Shown here: in pieces, positions 37,701 through 47,692 of the stretch
Numbering within the stretch: position 1 is the stretch's first letter
How the letters are laid out: every line of letters starts with the position of its first letter
Origin: Triatoma infestans
Taxonomy: Eukaryota; Arthropoda; Insecta; Hemiptera; Reduviidae
Direction: 5' to 3'
Length of the DNA: 64,000 nucleotides
Assembly (NCBI GenBank): GCA_011037195.1
Contig: JAAEAF010014548.1
Location: forward strand, 124,001 to 188,000
Made by a program: the position numbers and the translations under genes
Notes under the pieces: model-generated
What the model saw: the letters and a program-made list of their open reading frames with translations, nothing else
Database searches by the model: none
Told to the model about the DNA's origin: nothing

Positions 37701-40700
37701 AAATTCAGTTTCTATTAATTTTGGACTTTGAGTGAACCAAACGTCGGATCTACCAATGGTAAATAAGCATTCTTTTAGCTCAAGAGTCCAGTTAAATGGC
37801 AACTTGAAGATATCCAAGAATTCAGCTAATCAATTATAAAGATTTTTGGGATTCTGTCATCAGCAATATTAAAGCAATCAGATCCACCATCTAAGCATTC
37901 TGTTAGAGATCTTTAGCTGAGTATGAATTCGGCCTGATTCAAGTATCACGTATGAGTCTGCAGTGATTATTCTTAAACACAATATTTTGTTTTAAGAAAT
38001 TCACTTTTGCTCGTTCTATGTTACACCCATAATCCACTAGCCCAAATCTCTGAATACATAAAAAATTGCTTTCAGAAACAGAGTCGTATAGATAACAATG
38101 TGATCGCCATGAATCTGATTTGAAGCCGCTCAAAATTCTCATTACCACTGAAAGTGCCGCAGTACCCTTAGATAGAAAGTACTTAATGGACTGACAGAAA
38201 GTACCTGAACTATAGAAAGGGACTTTAATAGTTATAATGAAAGATGACACATTATATAAATGTTTAAGCATTCTAATTATTTTAGTGCTGATTCCCACAT
38301 TAATGGTGCTGATTTATGCCACAATAATAAGTGATTTAAAGTGCCACAAGATCTTTTAAAATCAACAAAAATAATAAAAACTTTTCTCCTTTTTAATCTT
38401 AATTAAACGTTTATTGCCGATATCAAAGAAAAATCTCCATCCAACCTCCACCTGGTATGAAACCAAGTTGGTTTTCAGAGATCAATTTATTAGAATCAAG
38501 CCATTTTGTCAGTCTATTGAGGATAATGAATGTAAAAACTTTTACTATATTATTAAAATGGAGAGATACCCATATAATTGTAGAGGTCAAGAAGTTCACC
38601 CTTTTTAAAAATCAGATCAAGTTTTATCTTACCCCAGAACGAGGGACGCTTTCTTTTTCCCATATTCTATTAAAAAGATTTAATAAATAGTGAATCCATT
38701 CATCTGTGAGATTCTTGAGACATTCAATTGGTATTAAACCAATGCCACTGGCCTCTTTATTTTTACAATTGATTAAAGCCAGGTGAATTTCATCTAGTGA
38801 GATATCAGCATCCAATTAGGGATTATAATAACCAAAGAATGTTTCAGAATAAAGTTGGGATTTTGTCTAAATGGAAAAATAAAAATTTTCCCATTGTTGG
38901 ACACTTACTGAATAAATCTTCAAGTGTTTTTTTAATTTTGTTGACAACATTCCAGAACTCACTTGGAATGATTATTTTGCGAAAACTATCATTAATGTTA
39001 TTATAATACTGTTCTTTACAAGTTTTTAATAAATTTTTGTATTTCTTTTAATTTATAGGTATTCCATGTCACAAGTTTTTTCGAATTTATTGTTATAACA
39101 TATTTTAAAACTGTCTTTGATAGCATTCTTAACTCGGAAACATTTAGCCGTAAACCACGGCTTATTTTTATTCATTAGACAATGAAATTCATTAGACAAT
39201 AAAATATTCTGCTTTTTAATCTACCTGCCTGATTCATACTATCAAGAAGAGCTGTTTTAAAATTTGCGTATACATCATTAATATCATCACTACTGTAATA
39301 AATTCGTGATGAATATATCAGCGTTATCACAAAATTAGTAAGACGATCTATATCACGAAATATTTTAAAAATTTCACCATTCTTATTTGAGGCTTTTTGA
39401 TTATAGTGATTATAAAATTTAATCATTAATTTAACAGAATATGCTAAGTGGTCGGTAAATCAGAGATATTAATAATGTTTAAATCATGGTGTTTGAACAC
39501 ACATGTGAATGAACCTAACTTATCGCTCACTGTTGGACCATTAATTATAAAGAAACCCATTTCTTCCAATATTTCAATCAGATTAAACCCTCGTTTATTA
39601 ACAGTGTGATCACAAGAACTTCTATTGCTTTCAGGAAAGAATTCGTAAAACATTCAACATTTACAATATCCCATTCACCCACTCTAACATTGAAATCGCC
39701 CGCTAAAATTAAGTTACAGCAGCCATACATTAATTTAATTTCGTGAAGATCATTTTTTATCGACTCAATAATGTAATCATTTTCTTTACCTGGTTTTAGA
39801 TATATCAAACAGACAATAAGGGCAGCATCTCTAGAATACAATAAGGTTACACTCACATTAAGACACTTTTGAACCAAAATAATCACATCGCCACTACCGA
39901 GTCCATTTATTCCTTTTTTGGCCGGTTTGGCAATGAAGGCATAATTTTTAAAAGAATTTGGAAATTGCAATGTAGGCATAATTTTTAAAAGAATTTGGAA
40001 AACTATCAATCAATCAAACAATCAATCTTCTCAGAGAGATGCCAGATCGACAAATTCCAATGACTAATTCCCCCTAGTGGGCAAGCAACTTCTTCGGGTT
40101 CTTGAGGTGAAGAAGTTATCCCAGCCAATCAACACTTTCCTAACATCTCCAACATTCGCACCATACACATTAAGACTGCAGAAATTGTTGATGGTACAAC
40201 TACTTGGGTTCAGCGAACCCACAGGCAAACTAGCTATTAAACTCCTACTCAACACATTACATATTGTTCACTTTACTAGACGACTACATTCTAAGTAGAA
40301 ACACTAACCACTCAAGGGACCGATTTCATTATTAGACTAACACTATCTTGCCGGATGGTTGCAAAATAGAACAATAGAAGAGTGGGGCCAAAATCAAGTT
40401 TCACCCAAGTTTGTACACGAATGGTTGTACCCAACGAATTGGCTTTTGGATGTAGAGGTCAACCAACCTTTCACAATGCCGTGTCTTCAAATTTGCAGCC
40501 TTGTTTTGTTCTGGAAAATCGTTACATTTTTCTTCTTTTTCCTTGTCCTCTTTGTTCTCTTCAGAGAGGATCATTCCACTTGAGTCATGCACTTCTCCTC
40601 TCTTTCAATTTCTATTGCCTCTCTTACTCACGTTCTTAATCATTGTCTGTTTGAGGAAGGACTATGGTATCCTCAAAATTTGTTGTATATCCAGTTTTTG

Positions 40701-43700
40701 ATGAATGTTCTGCAAGAGCAGAGTTATATTTTTTTTATCTTTAGCTACCTCTAATTTATAAACAAACTGCCAGAGAACTGTAACGGTAGTAACATCCGGG
40801 ATGATGATTTTGGTTTTTTGAAATGATAATCTTATTAACACAGCACTGCACTCACAATTTTATTATATTTTAGAGTTTATCTTGTTGAATTGTGTAGAGT
40901 GTGAAGAGTAGAGTTGAGCGAAGAGCGGTAATGTAACTGTGGTTCCTCAAGATACAGTTAGAAGGAACTATTGTTTGTCCTAAATAAATAGTAAGCTAGC
41001 TTGCAGAGAACATCCTGTGGTCTGTGAGAGATTTCAGCCAGGTCTTCTTGTACTGAGTTTACTTCTTAGACATTCTTTGCTTGTTTATAAACTCTTTGAG
41101 AGTTGTGATTATACTCTTGTAAACTGTTGTAGACTTCTTGATAATAGTTTTTTGAACTATAGAATTCTTGTTTTTAGCTTGGAATCTGGCCAACTTAAAT
41201 ACGATTTCAACCAGTTCTTGACTGGAGAAATCTTCAACTCAGTTCTTGACTGGCTCCGTGCTAGCCGATTTCGTTTGTTCCGTATATATGGGTGTGACCG
41301 AGGTAGTTAGGTGCGCTGTGAGGTAGCAGATGTCACCAGTGGAGCTGCAGCACTGTCGTGGTGAATATTATCAACAAAGGATTTGTTGTTTATTCCATAA
41401 GGAACCCAAACAGCTCATTGAAAATACAAATGATTTGACTTTGTATCAACATTTACACCTCATTCCTTATTCATTTAAGCATATATTTTTCCCCATTCCT
41501 CCAATCCGGGGCGTTTTTTTTTTTTTGTAAACATTTCAATTTCATATCTTAAATCTACAAAGGAAAAAAATCATATACTATTTACTGGCATACAAACCGG
41601 AAACTTGAAGAAATTCTCCAAAAGCAACTTTCCTCTTAATATCGTATCTTTCAACACTTCTTTCTAGGGCCTTCAACAGAGTACTTCCTTTCATGCTGAG
41701 ACGTACAATTTGATTTCCAAATGGTAAAACAGTTAGTAAATCGCCCCAGGTTATGTCTTCTGTGAAAATAAAAAAAGTTAATTACATATAAAATTGTAAA
41801 CAATCAAACTTTCCAGCGTCTTACACAGGTGTACAACTTTGAAGAAAGTTTATTACTGACAACATACAAAGTACACTTGAGAAAGCGTGCACTTAATTTA
41901 TAAAACTTAGAACTTAATCATACACTTGTTTATAAAACTTAGAACTTGACAAGTTATTCTACCAGCCTGTTGAATATTTGACTCGAATCTTTTCACTTTT
42001 CTTTATGGCTGTAGTTTACTCTATGTTATACAGTCCTTTGTAAAATTAAAATAGCAATACAATTCAGCCATGAAGCTGGAAACTTTAATTTGTCAAGGTT
42101 GTTTTAAATTTGACTCCATGAAGAAAGACAATCACAGCTTGTTATGGGCTAAAATTAAGAAGCTATTTTAGGTCTTTAAACTCACGTTCAATTGACTATT
42201 GTAAACTGTAAGGAATGACGTAAACTGACGGTTCCAGTGCTTGAACAATTATTAACTTACAATTTACTAATGGTAATCATTAAACAACTAAAATCTAATC
42301 GTCATGGTAACATTCTTCCCTTCATTGTTGCAAAAAATAAAAAATGACGAACTAATCATAAATTGTAAGAATGTAAGAATATAAAGACTGTTTAAGGTTA
42401 TTTAGAAGACTAATGTAAGCTAAGAAGGCTGATGTAATTACAAAATAGTATTTATCTGCTCATTGTTATTTGCTATGGTTTATTTATTACTATTCGTCCA
42501 CTCTCATGAGTATTTGCTATGAAAAAGGTGTAGGTAACTTTCTGTAAAATTAGGTTTATTTAAATTTTGGGAGGGGGTGTTTGGGGGAAGCGATATTGGG
42601 AAGAGGGAGTGTTTGGGGGTGAAGTGGTGGTAAATGACACCTTTAAAAGGAAGTGCTTTCGGATTAGAGCGCATAGTTCTAATTATCGCCTATAGTAATG
42701 AGCTGTTCTCAAATACTATGTAGAAATAGTGAGAGAAATTAAAAATACATAACAAGCAGAATAAGAACTCCCGAAAATGTCAAATAATTCTTGTTCATCG
42801 ACTTCTTCTAACATTAATAAGTTGTGTTCAGATCCGTAGTACAGTGGTTGTGGAAAAAAATATGAATTCATTTACACGAATAAAATATTCACGAAATTCA
42901 TGAAAGAAACATTTGATATGTATATTATTAAATCTGATCTTCTCTTTAACGACAACTAAAAAGCAAATACATGTATATTGACTTTGTATTCGTCTGGCAA
43001 CCTCCATCAACTTGTCTGTCGCAATTATATAACTTATTTTAATTGCCATAATACTATTCTATTTATAACCACCTAGACAATGCCCAACTACGAGTATTAA
43101 AGAATGAAATAAACTTATAAATTTTAATTTATAAAACACATTTGTCTGTCTGCTGTTTACAACAGCTATAACAACCAATAAAACATTTTCAATGTTCTAC
43201 TTTTTGGCAAAAAAAAATGGTAGCAGTTTTTTCTTTTGATCATTAGCTATTTGGGTCCAGGGTTTGGATAACACAGCTTAGCTCGTCCCTACTTAGTTAT
43301 TTCTAATTCCAATAATAATTAGTTCTAATTTTCTTTTATTGCACCGTGCTCTAAAGCAGACGATCACAATTCTAAACTACATCGAAATCTTTTACATAAA
43401 TTAATGACCAAAAACTTTCGATGAAACTAATGTTTCAAAATTGCAATTCAACTACTGAATAAAGTAATTAGCATACACATAATCAATCAATATACCGTTG
43501 CCTCCATCCTCTACAAGCCCCCTCCGGTCACTAAATTATAGAATTGAACTATAAAATAGTTTACAGAAATTATCCTAACAATCAATTTTGGATATCGATT
43601 TAATTATAACTACATTACCTTTCAACATATTCCAAAATTATCTATTTACCTGTTGCACCAATGGATGTCCTAATTGCACCACTATTCAGTATAGTTATTG

Positions 43701-46700
43701 GAGCGTCTGTCCATGAAGTGCCATTGCTCTGCAATACTATCTAAAACAAAATAAAATTATTTTTTAGAAAAATGTGTAGTTTATCCACTTTTAATATGCA
43801 CCCTAAATCCCTTAGAAAAAGGCAGAGAAAATGTCAGAGGGGAAATTGACGTCATGTTGTATGCTTAAGATTTTTTTTGCATAGATTCAATGTTAACAAG
43901 TATTACAGAGTTTTGTATACATTAAAGTATTACAGTTTATATTGTAGACATTTCTAACCTACAATAAATCCCATTATTACATATAAATTATATCTCTATG
44001 TGGACATAACTAAATTTTCCCGAAGTTGAGAGTTCATTAAATATTATTATTTCTCAGTGAAAAGAAAAAAAAAAATCTGGCTTGAAACACACACACTTTC
44101 TCTAAGTGCAATTTACTTAGTTGTTACTGAACAATTATTTTCTTCAAACTCATAATTTTTACTTTCTCATACTCCTCATTAGCTTAATACTCTTAAACAA
44201 CATTTAATTAAGTCAAATAGCCCCTCTATTTATAACCTGCTCTCTATGGTATAGCCTCAGATCTGTTTCTGTTTGTGTTTAAATACGTTCTTGTTTTCGC
44301 GTACTACTGTTAGATGTCGGGCTAGTTAGAGTTGTGAGAACAAGTAATGGCTGTCTTTAGTTTTTGTCGCTTGTGATTAAAAGTACAACTTCACATATAG
44401 TTGTCACATTATCAGATAGTTGCAGAAAATATATAATATATATATGTGACCTTATTAGAAAAAATTTTCTGAAAGAAACAAACTTACATAATGAGTGATT
44501 GCGTCTGTTATGAAATTTCCAAAATTACATTCTTTTATTCGACATTTTCCATCCAAGAACACTTTGGTAGCGCCTTTTGTCTTTTCCAGTACTCCCTTTA
44601 ACTTCGATGACCATACCAATATTTCGTTTTCTACATTTTCATCTGAAATATTTCATAAAATTATTGAAAATGTACATGTATTTTAGCTCAGTAGCAGCTG
44701 ATCAGTTCAATGTTTTAAAATAATGCGTCTAATTGGCTGGTATGGTTAGCGAATAAAATAACCTACAATAAATCCCATTATTACATATAAATTATATCTC
44801 TATATGGACATAACTAAATTTTCAAGAAGTTGAAAGTGTAATTGTAATATAAATAACAATAACAACAATAATTATAAAACTGACCTTTAGGTACAGAAGA
44901 ATCAAGCAAAATTGGATTTCCAGTAGCAGATATTAATTTAAAATTATCATCCCAAACTAAATCTAATTTCCCAAGGTACTTAGTATATCCATAGGCTTGC
45001 ACAACGGGTACCTTTTTACCAGATTCTTGTTTTATCATCAATGGATACACTGCAGCGGGTTTCTCTATGTCCGGCGCTGTTCCTTGAATAAAAAGAGACG
45101 AAGGATTATCTAAAATATTGACAATTATCGCAGACAAATGGAAAACAAGAGTTAATCCGGACGAGACATTTTTCTAAAAGATTATAAGGGGATTGTTAGT
45201 ATTTATTAGTATTGTAGGTTTTCAGTCCAACTCCGCGCCCCAGACTAGATTGAGGGACGGACATCTTGGATGATCCAGAATATGCTCCCCCTCCAAGGAG
45301 TTATCCCAGAAATATTAGCCTAAGAATGTGTACTTTGCTGATAAGTAGCTTGGTTTCCTGAGCTGGGAAACAGACAAGGGCGTTACTTCCAGGAAACCAC
45401 TCCTACCAAAATTAAAGAAAAGATGATTGCCATAGCCATATGGTTGGCCATACAGATTTGGTTAGACACCATCCATGCCGCAATGGCTGGATGATGTGGG
45501 ACAAGTGACTCCAGGAACATCCTAATTATGCAAAATTGGGTCACTCGATCGAGTAAATTAGACCGAGACTGATTGTGGAGGCCAAGAAACTCAGTAATGG
45601 ATTGCGGTTGAAGTAGAAGTTTGTAGGGCAGTATAACAGTTTTTTATCCACAATAATGCATTATCTCAACGATTAGGCCTATCACTTTTGACACTATAAG
45701 GATTAACCAACTCACCTGTATACAAGAATGTATCCGTATGTCCACCAACAACCACATCAACTTCTGGTACTTGTCTAGCAATTGCTTGATCTTTTAAAAA
45801 ACCAGAATGTCCAGCGGCAAAAATTAATTTAGCTCCCCCACTTTTAGCTTCTTTTGCATATTTTTTTATCATTTCAATTTCATCCAAAATTGTAAGATTA
45901 CCTATAGATGAAAGAAACTGCGCGTTTGCGCGTTTATACAATTAATTAATATTTAATGGAGAGGGAAAAAAAGTAGTTTTAATTGTTATTTATCAAAATG
46001 TATGGTGAATTAATTCTTTTTTACATTTGAATTGAGGTGTTGACCACACGAAAGCAGCGAATGTGGTAATTTTTTTTTTTTAATTTAAGGCGCGTCAACA
46101 TCTATGGTCATTAGCGCCCGGAGCCTTCTCAGTGCACTGCCGGCCTCCGGACAGTGTTCTCTCTTTACAGACAACACTGTCCATCACCGGACAGTGAGCT
46201 GTAGAGGCTTCTACGTAGAAAAAAATCTAAGGGTAGCACAGCTGGAATCGAACCCGGGTCCTCCGCGTGAGAGGAATGTGATAATTGAACCGAAAATATT
46301 TTAGTCACGTTTTGAATATTAAATTTGGTAATTGTTCCGATCCGTGCCCCCAAGATGGACGACCACTACCTACAGTAACCTTCTCACTCCACTCTCATTT
46401 ACATTACTTGTGATTTATTTATTTATTAAGATGTATTTATGTATTTATTGATTTAGTTATTTCATATTATGATTAATTTATTTCTGATGTGTTTGGAATT
46501 TATGATTCTCATGGTTCAGGTTCAATAAATGTCATTTTTTTTAATGAACAATCACATACAAAGGCTCTTGTTTAATACTTAGCAATGAATTTAAGTTATT
46601 TGAAATGACAAATTCATTAGCCAGTGTTCGCTAATTCAGATCTACAAGTCTTTGGATAAAATTCGAAATTAAAGTCTAATTGTGTTTCCTAGTTTTTACT

Positions 46701-47511
46701 TATATTTAGTCTCATACTATTTTATATTAATCAGAATATGAAAGAAATAAAGAAATGTGAATGAATACATAAATCAGAAATATCAGAAAAATGTGAGTGT
46801 AGAAATAGTGGTAGTGAGTAGGTTATACTATACCTAGTGGTCGTCCATCTTGGGGGCACGTACGGAACAATTACCTTAAATTTTTTCTGCAACCGCATTA
46901 GATTGGTTCTTAGCTTATATGAGTTTAAAAAAATATGACAAGGTGCAAATACTGAGATTGTAATTCACATCAAATACTCCCTCTCTTTATAACCTACTCT
47001 CTTTGTATAACCTCAAATCCGTTGCTATTTGGGATCTGTTTGATCTTGTCTTCCCGTATTCCCGCTTGATGTCAGGCAAGTTAAAGTTGAACAATATGAC
47101 CTTTCTTCGCTTGTGAGAACGAATAATGGCTGTTTTGTACTTTTTGCCATTTGTGATTAATAGTAGTAGTTTCGATTTAATAATTGTCACATTAATACAC
47201 GGTTGTAAATAAAAGAAATTTATAATAAAATATTTAGTTGCCAAACATATCCAATGTTTTTGTATTTTCCATTAAACAAAAATTGAAACCACAAATAGAC
47301 CACTTACCTTAGTGTCTGGTGTAAGATAGCCAATCACAGCAATCTTTACATTGGCCACGGATAACATATGCCATGGTTTTAATGCTGTATGATTTGTGAG
47401 CGATGGTTCAGCACTTGTGTCCAGATTGCAAGTTACTACAGGTATTCGGATATTTTGCAGAAATGGTACTAATCCAGGTATACCATCATCAAATTCATGA
47501 TTTCCCAGTGA
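31541..47511 (-). CDS. 5'-nucleotidase (ecto-5'-nucleotidase/apyrase family), 8 exons, N-terminus missing
   Basis: Eight minus-strand exons (47511-47308, 45917-45716, 45082-44885, 44642-44488, 43740-43650, 41759-41598, 34251-34048, 31731-31541) join in phase at AG/GT borders into about 468 codons plus stop. Family knowledge: these enzymes hydrolyse extracellular nucleoside monophosphates (or ATP/ADP in blood-feeder apyrases) with a two-metal N-terminal domain and a substrate-binding C-terminal domain. Seen here: GNHEFD, GHSG and VVVGGHTDTF (metal domain); VPVVQAYGYTKYLGKL linker; FLDGKCRIKECNFGNFITDA, ILNSGAIR, VLPFGN, GEFLQVSGL and TSDGGDGYYMF (nucleotide domain); YPGEEGRI; then a hydrophobic C-terminus fitting a GPI-anchor signal, so an extracellular membrane-anchored protein is inferred. 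About 100 N-terminal residues (signal peptide, first Asp/His metal motif, GDNFQGT-type motif) are absent from the window. The frame is open across all exons, so it looks functional. AMP-specific versus apyrase activity cannot be decided. Confidence 0.93.
31934..32021 (+). repeat. 22-bp tandem repeat, four copies
   Basis: Units starting tatatagtatgagtgagttg at 31934, 31956, 31978 and 32000, with one or two substitutions each. Lies in the last intron of the 5'-nucleotidase. 32022-32850 beside it has no supported gene. Confidence 0.9.
32850..33770 (-). pseudogene. decayed RNase H LINE fragment in the last nucleotidase intron
   Basis: Minus strand: WYTDGSRTLDVTEAGMFGP near 33590-33530 is the first motif of LINE RNase H (YTDGS, Asp catalytic). 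LSKYRLRILMGFLTELCRF near 33080-33020 matches the C-terminal region following RNase H in these LINEs. Several stops and frameshifts. Same strand as the host gene. Confidence 0.65.
34048..34251 (-). CDS. 5'-nucleotidase exon (CANC, GGDGYYMF)
   Basis: Starts LIVEYMQNEKGRLVLKNAM, then SRCANCTIP and KMYSVATTLFTSDGGDGYYM. The C-x2-C pair and the (A/S)DGGDG-aromatic loop are hallmarks of the family's substrate pocket. Acceptor ttgcag|GATTAATA. Donor is inferred at TATG|GTGATA for phase agreement with the last exon; without splicing the frame stops 21 bases further. A 7.3-kb intron full of LINE sequence separates it from the exon upstream. Confidence 0.88.
34252..36520. other. intron sequence, no gene seen
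   Basis: Part of the 7.3-kb nucleotidase intron. 34745-34800 shares a motif with 26025-26085. A 94-codon minus-strand frame (36109-36393) has a hydrophobic N-terminus but no recognisable family. Confidence 0.45.
36530..37290. other. G+C-rich island with splice-donor-like sites on both strands
   Basis: CpG-rich and purine-biased, unlike its A+T-rich surroundings. Minus strand has CAAGAAG|GTAAGT (exon side ends at 36650). Plus strand has GCAG|GTGAGT at 36886 and GAAG|GTAAGT at 37065. Frames such as 36731-36979 (plus) and 36646-36936 (minus) show no known domain. Could be a bidirectional promoter with first exons, or foreign sequence. Confidence 0.4.
37221..37260 (+). repeat. GC-alternating run
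   Basis: cgcgcgcgcgcac followed by gatgcgcgcgtgcgtgag: alternating purine-pyrimidine able to adopt Z-DNA. Extreme for this A+T-rich window. Confidence 0.8.
37939..38815 (-). pseudogene. LINE reverse transcriptase, broken
   Basis: SLDEIHLALINCKNKEASG and GLIPIECLKNLTDEW open the RT domain. Around 38600-38400, LISENQLGFIPGG corresponds to the Q-x-GF motif. MGISTKIIRMLKHLYNVSS follows motif A, which itself is damaged. The YxDD motif is not visible. Confidence 0.65.
39444..40009 (-). pseudogene. LINE endonuclease domain, partial
   Basis: IVCLIYLKPGKENDYIIESI, CCNLILAGDFNVRVGEWD (metal-binding GDFN motif) and NLIEILEEMGFFIINGPTV match the middle and C-terminal parts of LINE endonucleases. At least one frameshift near 39620 separates the last piece; the N-terminal motifs are absent. 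Confidence 0.75.
40030..41590. other. intron sequence, no gene seen
   Basis: 40064-40255 looks transposon-derived on the minus strand (short Arg/Cys-rich frame), but I cannot name it. 40740-41450 has no recognisable domain. Confidence 0.4.
41598..41759 (-). CDS. 5'-nucleotidase exon (VLPFGN, FLQVSG)
   Basis: Reads EDITWGDLLTVLPFGNQIV, MKGSTLLKALERSVERYD and FGEFLQVSG, a classic run in the nucleotide-binding domain. I placed the donor at TCCG|GTTTGT because this restores FLQVSG-LIVEY with the next exon. The frame would otherwise stop about 15 bases later. A GTATGC donor 4 bases further gives the wrong phase. Confidence 0.9.
42565..42630 (+). other. G-run cluster, potential G-quadruplex
   Basis: At least five runs of three or more G (gggagggggtg, gggggaag, gggaagaggg, gggggtg) within about 60 bases, in the intron between 41759 and 43650. 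The rest of that intron shows no gene. Confidence 0.5.
43650..43740 (-). CDS. 5'-nucleotidase exon (ILNSGAIR)
   Basis: A 91-base exon encoding IVLQSNGTSWTDAPITILNS, then GAIRTSIGAT. The NSG-x-IR motif contributes the substrate-phosphate Arg in this family; here the usual second Gly is Ala. Phase 0 in, phase 1 out. Acceptor ttttag; donor ACAG|GTAAAT. Confidence 0.9.
43955..44032 (+). repeat. 78-bp direct repeat, left copy
   Basis: Begins taacctacaataaatcccat. It matches 44759-44836 with about five substitutions. The two copies lie in the introns on either side of the exon at 44488-44642. Confidence 0.9.
44219..44445 (+). repeat. intronic repeat, copy A
   Basis: Shares ccctct-tttataacct-ctctct, gagaac-a-taatggctgt, cttgtgattaaaagta-like and attgtcacatta-like blocks with 46977-47240, same order and strand. 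Family unknown. Confidence 0.7.
44488..44642 (-). CDS. 5'-nucleotidase exon (FLDGKCRIKECNFGNFITDA)
   Basis: Encodes DENVENEILVWSSKLKGV, then KVFLDGKCRIKECNFGNF and ITDAITHY. The C-x(5)-CN-GN pattern is the first signature of the family's C-terminal nucleotide-binding domain. Donor TAT|GTAAGT is perfect; acceptor atttcag. A 78-bp direct repeat lies in the introns on both sides (43955-44032 and 44759-44836). Confidence 0.92.
44759..44836 (+). repeat. 78-bp direct repeat, right copy
   Basis: Partner of 43955-44032, same orientation and about 800 bp away. Contains ctctatatggacataactaa where the left copy has ctctatgtggacataactaa. Confidence 0.9.
44885..45082 (-). CDS. 5'-nucleotidase exon (VPVVQAYGYTKYLG)
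   Basis: Continues FLYTG-TAPDIEKPAAVYP, then SGKKVPVVQAYGYTKYLG and GNPILLDSSVPK, the end of the metal domain and its exit strand. Acceptor attcaag|GAACAG; donor AAAG|GTCAGT, a mildly non-consensus but usable site. Length 198 with phases 1 in and 1 out agrees with both neighbours. Confidence 0.92.
45190..45660. other. intron sequence, unassigned
   Basis: Noticeably less A+T-rich than flanking intron, which suggests an old insertion, but no domain, tail or terminal repeat is visible. Confidence 0.4.
45716..45917 (-). CDS. 5'-nucleotidase exon (GHSG and GGHTDTF)
   Basis: Begins FLSSIGNLTILDEIEMIKK and carries AAGHSGFLKDQ and EVDVVVGGHTDTFLYTG, the last two His-containing metal motifs. Donor ACAG|GTGAGT leaves phase 1. 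The acceptor chosen is gcgcag before TTTC, because it gives phase 0 continuity with the upstream exon (PDTK-FLSS). A second AG 16 bases further in would break the frame. The polypyrimidine tract before the chosen acceptor is poor. Confidence 0.92.
46072..46290 (-). mobile_element. tRNA-derived SINE with LINE-like 3' tail
   Basis: Minus strand begins with a tRNA-like head: CCTCTCACGCGGAGGACCC, then GGGTTCGATTCC, a near-consensus RNA polymerase III B box. The anticodon-arm region resembles tRNA-Glu or tRNA-Asp. After a body of about 130 bases with tgtccgg inverted repeats, it ends GGCGCTAATGACCATAGATG, TTGACGCGCC, then A-rich tail. The tail matches the 3' end of the I-like LINE at 48.39 kb, the usual sign of SINE-LINE partnership. 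The A box is poorly preserved. Confidence 0.75.
46327..46875. mobile_element. hAT-like MITE with 8-bp target duplication
   Basis: Terminal inverted repeats of about 75 bp start GGTAATTGTTCCG and share GTGCCCCCAAGATGGACGAC on both ends. Flanked by ttaaattt at 46319-46326 and 46876-46883, an exact 8-bp direct repeat as made by hAT-type transposases. The 549-bp interior is A+T-rich and noncoding. Sits in a nucleotidase intron. Confidence 0.8.
46977..47240 (+). repeat. intronic repeat, copy B
   Basis: Diverged partner of 44219-44445 in another nucleotidase intron (tttataacctactctctttg, gagaacgaataatggctgtt, ttgtgattaatagtagta, aattgtcacattaata). Confidence 0.7.
47308..47511 (-). CDS. 5'-nucleotidase exon (metal-site NHEFD)
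   Basis: Encodes 68 residues starting SLGNHEFDDGIPGLVPFLQ and ending GYLTPDTK. The Asn-His of GNHEFD are metal ligands and catalytic residues of the metallophosphatase domain. Acceptor is ttacag before TCACTGG; donor is AAG|GTAAGT. Phase 0 at both ends. It is the most upstream exon I can find. The next upstream one should carry the GDNFQGT-type motif, and I did not find it between here and 64000. Confidence 0.92.
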
Positions 47512-47692
47512 CTGTAAACATAAAAAAAAAAATCATTGCAGTACATTGAGTTATGGTTTAAATCGAATGTTTTTGCACCTCTCTCGGTCGTTGATTAGAA
47601 GGAGAATTCATTGGAAATATAATAAACCTAGGTAGCATGGTGGCTGGCACCTTGAGATGTGTAACCTGAATTAATTGTGAAAATAGCAAGAA

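Larger units (their letters stand above)
37300..40010 (-). mobile_element. 5'-truncated, decayed LINE in a nucleotidase intron
   Basis: Minus-strand LINE of the same group as the others. It begins inside the endonuclease (near 40000), then RT (about 38.8-37.9 kb), and a zinc-finger-like C-terminal region near 37450 (FPRMQREVAHFLLNCPLYSN). Many frameshifts. A 38-bp tandem duplication (ggcataatttttaaaagaat twice) marks 39932-40003 at its 5' end. 3' end not located exactly. Confidence 0.75.

Noticed and set aside
45190..45660. Possible extra nucleotidase exon
   Set aside because: The neighbouring exons already join in phase and the sequence shows no matching residues.
46230..46290. A genuine tRNA gene at the B-box match
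   Set aside because: The A box and acceptor stem are not intact and the sequence continues into a SINE body with a LINE-like tail.
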